Shown here piece after piece: positions 24,034 through 30,753 of a stretch of 30,753 nucleotides of DNA. How positions within the stretch are numbered: the stretch's first letter is position 1; every line of letters starts with the position of its first letter. The stretch lies in contig CAYRHN010000028.1 of NCBI GenBank assembly GCA_964424115.1, positions 1-30,753 of the forward strand. Direction: 5' to 3'. Both the position numbers and the translations under genes were made by a program. The notes under the pieces are model-generated. The model was not told where the DNA came from, searched no databases, and worked only from the letters and a program-made list of their open reading frames with translations. This DNA comes from CAYRHN01 sp964424115. GTDB taxonomy: Bacteria > Chloroflexota > Anaerolineae > Anaerolineales > Anaerolineaceae.

Positions 24034-25539
24034 TCAAATCTGATACAATTCGCCGTACTTGTTGCGCAGATAGTTCATGTACGGCTGGATGTGCAGGGGA
24101 TGTCCGGTGGCACGTTGGAGAATCTCATCGGCGGTGAAGACCGACCCGTAACGGTATATGTTCTCACGCAGCCAACCCAACAACGTATCAAATTTTCCTT
24201 GCTCGATCTCCGCCGGGATCTCCGGATGGGCTTGAAGGGCTGCGTCATAGAATGCCGCGCTCATAATATTTCCCAGCGTATAGCCCTGGAAAACGCCGCC
24301 AATGCGTCCGCCAAACCAATGCACATCCTGCAAGCAGCCTTCTTTATCGCTGGGCGGGGTGACGCCTAAATCGCTGCGGTAACGGTCGTTCCAGGCCTGC
24401 GGCAGATGGCGCACTTCCAGCGTGCCTTCCAGCATTTGCATTTCCAGCTCGAATCGCAGCATCACATGCAGGTTATAAGTCACTTCATCTGCATCCGTGC
24501 GGATCAGCGAAGGAGTAACCTTGTTGATCGCGCGGTAATACTGCTCCAGCGAAACGTTCCCCAGCTGCTCCGGGAAAAAGCCTTGCAACTGCGGGTAATA
24601 ATGCTTCCAAAAGCCCAGGCTGCGCCCGACAATATTCTCCCACAGGCGCGACTGACTCTCATGCACCCCGCTGGAAGTTCCATTTGCCAACGGCAGGCCG
24701 TCATATTCCAGATTTATGCCCTGTTCGTACATGGCGTGCCCGCATTCATGGACCGTGCTAAAGAGCGCATCAATGAAATTCAGTTCATCCACGCGGGTAG
24801 TGATGCGCACATCCTGAACAGAAAAACCGGTCGTGAAGGGGTGCGGGGAGCGGTCCTGGCGGCCGTGTTCAAAATCGTAGCCAATCTCGCGCGCTAACAG
24901 GATCCCAAAATCCCACTGTGCCTGGTCGGGAAAGCGCACCCGCAGGAAGGAATCATCCGCAGGCGGATAAGCTATGATGGCCTTGACCAGCGGGACCAGT
25001 TCCTTACGCAATTCAGCGAACACCCGGCGCACTATGGAAGCCTTCATTCCATAATCAGAAAAATTGATCAAAGGGTCGGCAATGTGTTCGTAGCCCGGAA
25101 AGAAGTTGGCCATCTCGCGGCTGTAATCCAATGTCTTTTCTAGCAAGGGCCTGACGCGTTCAAAATCAGCAGCGGGGCGGGCTTCGGTCCATTTTTGATA
25201 GGTTTCCGACATGTGGGCGTAGAACTTTTCCATAAAGGCCGGGGGAATCTTGACCGCGCGGTCATAAATGCGGCGGACAAGGCGCACGAGTGATGCGTCC
25301 ATAGATTCATAGGGCATATCGGCGACATAAGGTTCCAGCTCGTCCAGCAAGCGCCCAATGACCGGGTCGGTGGATTTTTCCTGGCTCATGCGCGCCAGGA
25401 TGGAAAGATGCCTCCCGCGTGCGGCTCCAGCTCCGGAAGGCATGTAAACCAGTTGATCCCAATTCATCAGGCCTGCCGCGGCATCAATGGCATTGATCTC
25501 GTACAGGCGGTTCTTTAATTCATCAATTTTATTCTGCAT
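24034..25539 (-). CDS. Carboxypeptidase of the M32 (Taq) family
   Basis: This 501-residue cytosolic metallo-carboxypeptidase removes C-terminal amino acids from peptides. The zinc site is HECGH (His264, Glu265, His268) with third ligand Glu294 in the HESQSRLWEN motif. Other M32 signatures are MNWDQLVYMP near residue 25, and IRTDADEVTYNLHVMLRFE. Length is typical of the family. AGAGGAG precedes the ATG by 3-4 bp. The gene lies 7 bp after the stop of the secreted transglycosylase-like gene, so the two form an operon, and a clear terminator follows. Confidence 0.93.
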   Translation of the reverse strand: MQNKIDELKNRLYEINAIDAAAGLMNWDQLVYMPSGAGAARGRHLSILARMSQEKSTDPVIGRLLDELEPYVADMPYESMDASLVRLVRRIYDRAVKIPPAFMEKFYAHMSETYQKWTEARPAADFERVRPLLEKTLDYSREMANFFPGYEHIADPLINFSDYGMKASIVRRVFAELRKELVPLVKAIIAYPPADDSFLRVRFPDQAQWDFGILLAREIGYDFEHGRQDRSPHPFTTGFSVQDVRITTRVDELNFIDALFSTVHECGHAMYEQGINLEYDGLPLANGTSSGVHESQSRLWENIVGRSLGFWKHYYPQLQGFFPEQLGNVSLEQYYRAINKVTPSLIRTDADEVTYNLHVMLRFELEMQMLEGTLEVRHLPQAWNDRYRSDLGVTPPSDKEGCLQDVHWFGGRIGGVFQGYTLGNIMSAAFYDAALQAHPEIPAEIEQGKFDTLLGWLRENIYRYGSVFTADEILQRATGHPLHIQPYMNYLRNKYGELYQI

Positions 25540-25546
25540 GGCTCCT

Positions 25547-27466
25547 CTATGGATAGATGGTGGGGGTTGGTGTTACGGACGGCGTTGGTGTGGGGCCGGT
25601 TGGGGTCACGGTCGGAGTCGGCGTAGGTCCGGTAGGTGTGACGGTAAAGGTGGATGAGGCGCTGGGGGTATTGGTCGGGGTATACGTGGCCGCCGGCAGA
25701 GTAGCCGTAGGGGTGGCGCTGAAGCGCGGCGTGGGGGTAGGAAATACCGGCATCGGCGCGGGGGTTCCCAGGGACAGCCAGGGGGTGGCGGTAGGGGTAG
25801 GCTGCGGGATGCTGCTGATATCCTCCACGTAGGTGATCGCCCCCTGGCAGGCCGGTTCCAACCGGATGATCACATTGTCCCAATCCAGATGCACGCCGTC
25901 TTGCCAGGCCCATTCCAATGCAGTGGACAGGCAGCCCGAGCCGGCGTTGTAATTGATCAGGGTAAATTTCCACAGGTCCACATAACTGCTCACCTCGCCT
26001 CCATTGCGGCCGGTGATATTATGGATCATCTGCTGCACCTGGGCGCAGTTGGCCAACAACGAATTGGCAAACACACCCACGCTGGTATCGGCCTGGGTCA
26101 GGTCGATCCCTACCGGGCAATCTGGGCAGGCCGCGTTGACCTTGGTGACCAACGCGCCCCGCAACAGATTTTGCTCCTCTTCCTTCAAGTTTCCAAAACC
26201 CAACGAGCAGGTCTCACTGGAAAGCACCAGGGGGCAAAACTGGCTGAAGAAGCTGGGATTCCACAGCAACACCGCGTCGGCGCCTTTTTCGGTCAGTTGC
26301 CCCAACCCTGATTCCTCATAGGTGCTGTAAATGCCCGGCCAGAATTGGCTCTCGCGGCTGAACAGATTTTTCATCAACTGGGCTGGGACGCCAGTCTGGA
26401 TGGCTACCTGATAGATCTGAGCGTCAAAGCGGTTTTGCCAATCCAGAACCACCGGCATGGCCACATCCAGACCACACTGGCTGGCAATATAGGGGGCATC
26501 AAGGCCGTATTCCGGGCAGGAACTGGCATCCACTGTGCCGTTTTCGATCATCGCACCCGCCAGATAATAATAGGATTCGTTCGAGGCCAGGTCTTCCACT
26601 TTCAACGGAGTGGTCAGCCAACCAGGCGGGCCGCTAATATCCGGGAACACTTGCCAGACATCCGTACAGGAGGCCAACTTTTCGCCATTCCATTGGTCGC
26701 TGATGATATCCACGTACCAAAGGCTGGTATCTGTCCCCTTACCTTCTGGATCCATAAAATCACCCCACGGCAGCACCCGCACCAGGGCGTTGTAATGGAT
26801 GCTTGAATCGCCAAAGGATGAATCCGCCCAAAATTCCACCGTCTGCCCCTGCTCGCCGGTCGGCTGGAGCGGCACTTCGCAATGGCTGCCCTCGCAACTG
26901 AAGGGCTGGTCCCCCATCATCCCGTGGATACTGACGATCACCTCGTTGGGCAAAGGCTCCACGCCATTCAAGACCAGGTTAGGCGCGGTGGTGCAACGGT
27001 TGGAAGTTCCTTCCGGATTGCAGTTGGAAATATCCAACCAGACCGAGGGCAGGTCCAGCGTGACCTCGATCTCGCGTTGAGCATCACGCACACGTACTAG
27101 ATGTAGATACAGCCCCGGACATTTACTGGTGTTGCCCCCATTTTCCGCCGCCGGGCACGGCTCAGCCTGCATCCATTGGCTGTAAACGCTGGTGCCACAG
27201 AACGATTTGATCTCATCGCCAGTGGGCCAGCCGTCATGTTCCACAAAGAAACGACAGCTGATCGAATTATCGCTCCAACGCACCAGCCACCACAAATATT
27301 CGGTGTAGTCCACCACCAGCGTGATTTTGCGTTCCGGCGTTTCAGGCTGGGCTTCCTGGGCACGTACCACCAGTTGCGGTTGACCGGCAGGCCAAAGCAC
27401 CCCCAGCAAGACAATAACCAATACTGCGGCCCGCAAAGTCCGTTTCACGCTCGATCGCTTGAACAT
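25547..27466 (-). CDS. Secreted Cys-rich protein with a transglycosylase-like domain and Thr/Pro tail
   Basis: This is a 639-residue exported protein. A signal peptide (about 1-37) ends before AQEAQPE. Residues 45-340 are beta-rich with many cysteines and unknown. The segment 345-480 recalls lysozyme-like lytic transglycosylases: Glu372 in LFSRESQFWPG sits where the catalytic Glu is found, followed by SGLGQLTEKGAD, like the usual GLMQL step. This points to peptidoglycan cleavage, but similarity is weak. The last 93 residues are a Thr/Pro-rich tail ending TPTIYP with no membrane anchor. The ATG follows AGGA; a TGG-TAAGAT element lies 11 nt upstream of it. It is co-transcribed with the M32 gene. 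Confidence 0.75.
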   Translation of the reverse strand: MFKRSSVKRTLRAAVLVIVLLGVLWPAGQPQLVVRAQEAQPETPERKITLVVDYTEYLWWLVRWSDNSISCRFFVEHDGWPTGDEIKSFCGTSVYSQWMQAEPCPAAENGGNTSKCPGLYLHLVRVRDAQREIEVTLDLPSVWLDISNCNPEGTSNRCTTAPNLVLNGVEPLPNEVIVSIHGMMGDQPFSCEGSHCEVPLQPTGEQGQTVEFWADSSFGDSSIHYNALVRVLPWGDFMDPEGKGTDTSLWYVDIISDQWNGEKLASCTDVWQVFPDISGPPGWLTTPLKVEDLASNESYYYLAGAMIENGTVDASSCPEYGLDAPYIASQCGLDVAMPVVLDWQNRFDAQIYQVAIQTGVPAQLMKNLFSRESQFWPGIYSTYEESGLGQLTEKGADAVLLWNPSFFSQFCPLVLSSETCSLGFGNLKEEEQNLLRGALVTKVNAACPDCPVGIDLTQADTSVGVFANSLLANCAQVQQMIHNITGRNGGEVSSYVDLWKFTLINYNAGSGCLSTALEWAWQDGVHLDWDNVIIRLEPACQGAITYVEDISSIPQPTPTATPWLSLGTPAPMPVFPTPTPRFSATPTATLPAATYTPTNTPSASSTFTVTPTGPTPTPTVTPTGPTPTPSVTPTPTIYP

Positions 27467-27477
27467 CTTGTCCTATT

Positions 27478-27486
27478 ATCTTACCA
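27478..27486 (-). promoter_or_regulatory. Extended -10 element for the secreted protein-M32 operon
   Basis: The minus strand reads TGG then TAAGAT, 11 nt before the ATG at 27466, giving a very short leader that holds only AGGA. Confidence 0.4.
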
Positions 27487-27620
27487 TAATATGAAAACAA
27501 GCAAGTGGATTTTCATCCCAAAGGACTTGAAATCCATCCTGATTCATATCATAATGATTGCGCATCCAAAATTATATTCATAGCATTCCATACATATTTT
27601 TCTTTGGAGATCAAAAAAAC

Positions 27621-27983
27621 ATGAACACTCGCACAGTTCGAGAATTCAAGACCGAATACGATATCTGGCCGGTGATCGATCAATGGGCGCAAGCTGAGAA
27701 TTTTTCTCTAAAAGAGGCCAGCATCCCTAACACGCGTATGTACCAACGCGGGAGCGGCTTTGCCACTGCGCCCATGCGCTTCCAGGCCACTATCCAGAGC
27801 GGCCTGGCCCACATGGAAATGTGGGTTTATACGCCCTTCTTCAACCGGCTGTTCGCCTTTTTCCTCGTCCCGGAGGAAATGGGAGTGGAATCGGGCGGCT
27901 TTAAACTGGTAGTACCGCGCAATATCGCGCGCAAATCCTTCGACAAGCTGCTGACTCACCTGGGGCAACCCCCTATCTCTTGA
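27621..27983 (+). CDS. Hypothetical protein
   Basis: This 120-residue soluble protein with no recognised family starts MNTRTVREFKTEYDIWPVID. Its middle alternates strands and turns (MRFQATIQSGLAHMEMWVYTPFF), ending with a helix SFDKLLTHLG. It could be a small ligand-binding or START-like fragment, but this is speculation. GGAG lies 11 bp before the ATG, a longish spacing. It converges on the LCP-like gene 10 bp downstream. Confidence 0.6.
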   Translation: MNTRTVREFKTEYDIWPVIDQWAQAENFSLKEASIPNTRMYQRGSGFATAPMRFQATIQSGLAHMEMWVYTPFFNRLFAFFLVPEEMGVESGGFKLVVPRNIARKSFDKLLTHLGQPPIS

Positions 27984-27993
27984 TCTAGGCGCT

Positions 27994-29340
27994 CTACGGA
28001 TACGGTGTCGAGGTAGGCTGCGGCGTGTAGGTTTCAAGTGGATACCCCTGCGGAGTCACGCTCGGTGTGGAAGTATAAAGCGAGGTCGGAGTAGGCGTCT
28101 CGCTGGGCGTTGGAGTAGAGGTTGAGGTGCGGATGGTGGTCGCAGTGACCGTTCCACCCAGGCCAATTGTCCCGGTGATAGTAGGCGTCCCCGTCTGATT
28201 TGGATTGGGCGTAGTAGATGGCATGCCGACTCCCAACGTGGGCGTAGCTGTGAAGAATCCAGCCATAGTGGGCATGCCGGTGGGCGTGGTAGTTAAAGCC
28301 GCCTCGCGGGTGGCATAAAACTCAGAAAGCGGCATTGGCGTGAGCACATAGTCCAGGGCCGCCTGAACCCGTTCCGCCAGTACATCTGGCTGGGGTAGAA
28401 GCACATAGGCCTCCACCTCACCCGGCAGCCGCCAGAGGATGCGGTCGTTGTCAAACAGGCTAAAGAAACCAATCCGGTTGGGATCTGCCAGTTTCAAGAT
28501 CAGAGGAATGGATTCTGTCCATTCCTTTAGACCAATATTAGAATTGGGGCTGCTCCAATATGCCTTATAGAAATATTCCAAATTCGAAAGGCGGCCATCG
28601 TTGGCCAACCGCTGCACCACCTGGCGAAAGACTTCCAGCAGTCGTATACCGCGGTCATCTTCGTCGGTGCCGTCGCGGAAGGCGATCAGGCACTGCACCT
28701 GTTCTCCGGTCATAAAAACCGGCCCGCCAGGGATCCCGCCACAATGATTGGGGTAATCGCGGAGAATGTTCAGGTCTAACCCGCCCAGGTCATTGATCAG
28801 AGCGGTCAAGCTGTTGGGATCAAACTGCAACCAATAATCCGGCCAGACTCCCAGGGCATAAGCCAGGGTGGTATTGAGCAGGCGGATGCCGCCCACCGGC
28901 TGAGCTGCCTGAAGGCGCTGCATGGTGTAGCCGGGCAAATAGACCATCAGGTCAGGCGGTAAGGCCAGCACGCTGGCCCGACCCAGCCGCGGATGATAGA
29001 TCACCACCAGCACCGCCTGGCTGAGGCCAACAAACGGCGCCGAACGTTGGTTTAGCACCAATACCAGCACCTGCACCTCATCCGGACGCTGGATGGATGT
29101 CACCGGCTCCGGAATAGCGGTCACCGCAGTCAGGGATGGCGGGGCAAATGTGGGGGTTGGCCGGGGAGTGGAAGTAGCAGCCAGGGTGGCAGTAGGGCTG
29201 GGGATGGCAGGCGTCACAGGCACGGTTGGCGGGGCTGCGGTCGCTGTTTCGGTCGGCAAGGCTGCCTGGCAAGCAGGCAACAGGAGTAAGATTACGCCAA
29301 TCAACCCGAAAAAGATGGATAAACGTCCTGAATTTGCCAC
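27994..29340 (-). CDS. LCP (LytR-CpsA-Psr)-like lipoprotein with Thr/Pro linker and tail
   Basis: This is a 448-residue predicted lipoprotein; LPAC gives Cys24. A Thr/Pro linker (about 27-80) leads to an LCP-like domain (about 85-310) with LALPPDLMVYLPG, LNTTLAYALG, INDLGGLDLNI and EDDRGIRLLEVFRQ. LCP enzymes attach polymers to the cell wall. Here the usual P-R-D has become P-P-D, losing an Arg that binds the lipid pyrophosphate, while the later Arg pair is kept, so activity is doubtful. The tail (about 340-448) is again Thr/Pro-rich, ending TSTPYP. The GTG start at 29340 follows TGC-TATAAT by 6 nt (leaderless); the upstream ATG at 29391 lies beyond that promoter. Confidence 0.78.
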   Translation of the reverse strand: MANSGRLSIFFGLIGVILLLLPACQAALPTETATAAPPTVPVTPAIPSPTATLAATSTPRPTPTFAPPSLTAVTAIPEPVTSIQRPDEVQVLVLVLNQRSAPFVGLSQAVLVVIYHPRLGRASVLALPPDLMVYLPGYTMQRLQAAQPVGGIRLLNTTLAYALGVWPDYWLQFDPNSLTALINDLGGLDLNILRDYPNHCGGIPGGPVFMTGEQVQCLIAFRDGTDEDDRGIRLLEVFRQVVQRLANDGRLSNLEYFYKAYWSSPNSNIGLKEWTESIPLILKLADPNRIGFFSLFDNDRILWRLPGEVEAYVLLPQPDVLAERVQAALDYVLTPMPLSEFYATREAALTTTPTGMPTMAGFFTATPTLGVGMPSTTPNPNQTGTPTITGTIGLGGTVTATTIRTSTSTPTPSETPTPTSLYTSTPSVTPQGYPLETYTPQPTSTPYP

Positions 29341-29342
29341 AA

Positions 29343-29378
29343 GCGGATTATAGCACTGAAAAGGGGGATATAATCCGC
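29343..29378. promoter_or_regulatory. Symmetric divergent promoter region
   Basis: GCGGATTATA and TATAATCCGC are a perfect 10-bp inverted repeat with a 16-bp spacer. Each arm contains a TATAAT -10, one pointing left (29347-29352, for the LCP-like gene, after TGC) and one pointing right (29369-29374, for the PLP enzyme gene). The arms could also bind a dimeric regulator. Confidence 0.55.
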
Positions 29379-29394
29379 GCATACAGGTCATGAC

Positions 29395-29426
29395 ACCGGG
29401 ACAGATATCGTCGATCTCGTCCCGGT
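29395..29426 (+). promoter_or_regulatory. Hairpin in the leader of the trans-sulfuration gene
   Basis: ACCGGGAC-AGAT and ATCT-C-GTCCCGGT form a 12-bp stem with one bulge and a 7-nt loop. It lies between the predicted transcription start and the ribosome site (AGGAGG, 29448-29453). It could be an operator or RNA element; no known riboswitch is recognised. Confidence 0.45.
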
Positions 29427-29463
29427 AATTGCGAATTTTCTTGGTTCAGGAGGAATTGATTCG

Positions 29464-30696
29464 ATGAGCGAGGTAAATCGGAAACACGGGATGAGCACGC
29501 TGGTTATGCATACAGCCGAGGGAGATAATCCGCTGCACGCGCATGTAACACCCATTTTCCAGACATCCACCTTTAGTTTTCCGGATGTGGCCACCGGGGC
29601 GGCCATTTTCAAAGGCGACCAGCCTGGTTTTGTCTACACCCGCATCAATAACCCCAACCTGGACCAGCTGGCTGACAAGATCGCCATGCTGGAAGGACTG
29701 GACCTGCTGCGCGCCCAGCCGGACAAACCCGCCGCGGAAGTGGTGGATGGGCATGTCTTTTCCTCCGGGATGGCAGCAGTATGTTCAGCCATCCTGGCGC
29801 GGGTAAAGAGTGGCGATACGGTCATCGCCCAGGAGGCCCTGTACAGCGCCACATTTGGCTTCCTGCACGACCTGGCCCCGCGCTATGGTATCAATGTGGT
29901 ATGGGTCAATGATCCCACCCCCGAAAACTGGGAAGCTGCCTTCCAACAAAATCCCCAGGCCGTCCTGGCCTACGCAGAAAGCCCGGCCAACCCGACCATG
30001 GGTATGGTGGATCTGCGCCATTTGTCCGAACTGGCTCACCGCCATAATGCCTGGGTGATGGTGGACAACACCTTTGCCACCCCCTACTGCCAGCGCCCTT
30101 TGACCCTGGGCGTGGACGTGGTGGTTCATTCCACCACCAAATATCTTTCGGGCCACGGCCTGATCGTAGGCGGTGCGGTGGTCAGTTCACACGTCGATTA
30201 CGTGCGCGGGCCGCTGTACACTATGCTCAAGGTTCTGGGCGGAAATCCCAGCCCCTTCGATGCCTGGTTGACCAACATTGGTCTCAAAACCTTCGAGGTG
30301 CGCATGGAACGCCATTGCGAGAACACCCTCAAGGTAGCTCACTGGCTGGAGAAACACCCCAAAGTGGAACGCGTCTTCTTCCCTGGTCTGCTCAGCCATC
30401 CGCAACACGAACTGGCCAAGCAGCAAATGCTCTCCTTTGGCGGAATGATCGCATTTGAATTGAAAGGCGGACTGGCTGCCGGAGAAGCAATGATGAACCG
30501 GGTCAAGGTGGCCACGCTGGCGGTCTCCCTGGGCAATGTGGATACGCTCATCCAGCACCCGGCCAGCATGACCCACGCCAGCATGTCTCGCGCCGACCGC
30601 CTGCGCGCGGGCATCACCGATGGACTGGTGCGCCTCTCGGTTGGGATCGAAAATGTGGATGATATCCTCCACGACCTGGAAGAGGCATTGAAATAA
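29464..30696 (+). CDS. Trans-sulfuration-family PLP enzyme (methionine gamma-lyase/O-acetylhomoserine sulfhydrylase type)
   Basis: This 410-residue cytosolic PLP enzyme of the Cys/Met metabolism family has the Schiff-base Lys226 in HSTTKYLSG, Asp201 in VDNTFATPY and Tyr58/Arg60 in FVYTRINNP. The C-terminal HPASMTHASMS and DGLVRLSVGIE are typical of methionine gamma-lyase, cystathionine gamma-lyase and O-acetylhomoserine sulfhydrylase. The Cys of LYGCTF, characteristic of methionine gamma-lyases, is Ala129 here (LYSATF), which weakens that call. AGGAGG precedes the ATG by about 10 bp. The gene has its own promoter and a leader hairpin. Confidence 0.88.
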   Translation: MSEVNRKHGMSTLVMHTAEGDNPLHAHVTPIFQTSTFSFPDVATGAAIFKGDQPGFVYTRINNPNLDQLADKIAMLEGLDLLRAQPDKPAAEVVDGHVFSSGMAAVCSAILARVKSGDTVIAQEALYSATFGFLHDLAPRYGINVVWVNDPTPENWEAAFQQNPQAVLAYAESPANPTMGMVDLRHLSELAHRHNAWVMVDNTFATPYCQRPLTLGVDVVVHSTTKYLSGHGLIVGGAVVSSHVDYVRGPLYTMLKVLGGNPSPFDAWLTNIGLKTFEVRMERHCENTLKVAHWLEKHPKVERVFFPGLLSHPQHELAKQQMLSFGGMIAFELKGGLAAGEAMMNRVKVATLAVSLGNVDTLIQHPASMTHASMSRADRLRAGITDGLVRLSVGIENVDDILHDLEEALK

Positions 30697-30710
30697 ACAG
30701 AACGGGCCTG

Positions 30711-30735
30711 GACTTTGGCTCTTTGAGCGAAAGTC
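30711..30735 (+). terminator. Hairpin after the PLP enzyme gene
   Basis: GACTTTGGCTC and GAGCGAAAGTC pair with one mismatch around TTT. No T-run follows; instead AGGAGGAGG appears, which could be the ribosome site of a gene beyond the window. It may be an attenuating hairpin rather than a strong terminator. Confidence 0.35.
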
Positions 30736-30753
30736 AGGAGGAGGAAGAAGAAG

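Noticed and set aside
29341..29391. Start of the LCP-like gene at 29391
   Set aside because: The extra residues do not fit a lipoprotein signal, and the -10 element lies inside them; GTG at 29340 fits both.

Overview
The window looks like chromosomal DNA of a Chloroflexota bacterium, most likely of the Anaerolineae type. This is inferred from protein style, not from a marker gene. Several secreted proteins and lipoproteins carry long Thr/Pro-rich linkers or tails. One large beta-helix protein ends in the FLPL-type C-terminus common in Chloroflexota. There is also a 1,076-residue adenylate cyclase-ATPase-TPR protein and an LCP-like lipoprotein. No plasmid, phage or transposase gene was recognised.

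Layout. 1-1832: the 3' end of a tRNA gene is followed by tandem 79-bp copies of a tRNA-tail-plus-terminator unit. A further copy at 1621-1685 brackets an AT-rich module with one DUF2804-type gene; inverted repeats and a perfect 32-bp palindrome lie in its right flank. 1833-6704: a zinc-ribbon membrane protein, a Thr/Pro-rich lipoprotein and a secreted beta-helix protein. 7004-10858, all on the minus strand: a dimethylarginase-like enzyme, a serine hydrolase of the class C beta-lactamase fold, an SRPBCC protein and YqeB. 11026-12310, plus strand: three tightly spaced genes, a small conserved protein, a deoxyribosyltransferase-like protein and a zinc deaminase. 12378-17842, plus strand: five genes with gaps of 6 bp or less or overlapping (three envelope proteins, a NUDIX hydrolase and an AadA-like nucleotidyltransferase). 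18035-20173: a TPR/zinc-ribbon protein, a small membrane protein and a CBS-pair protein. 20243-23982: a lone receiver domain divergent from the big cyclase. 24034-27466, minus strand: a secreted Cys-rich, transglycosylase-like protein followed by an M32 carboxypeptidase. 27621-30696: a small protein, the LCP-like lipoprotein, and a trans-sulfuration-type PLP enzyme that is divergent from it.

Regulation. A -10 element of the form TG-N-TACAAT or TG-N-TATAAT recurs in intergenic regions. At three genes (starts at 10858, 20752 and 29340) it sits only 6-7 nt before the start codon, which predicts leaderless mRNAs. Three intrinsic terminators have good hairpins plus T-runs (26-50, 105-129, 6974-6997 minus), and a fourth lies between the cyclase and the M32 gene (23981-24027, minus).

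The most unusual parts are the tRNA-tail repeats around the DUF2804 module, the compact five-gene envelope/nucleotide cluster at 12378-17842, and the symmetric divergent promoter at 29343-29378. No complete known defence, CRISPR or secretion system is visible. Function assignments rest on motif reading by eye; no database search was possible.
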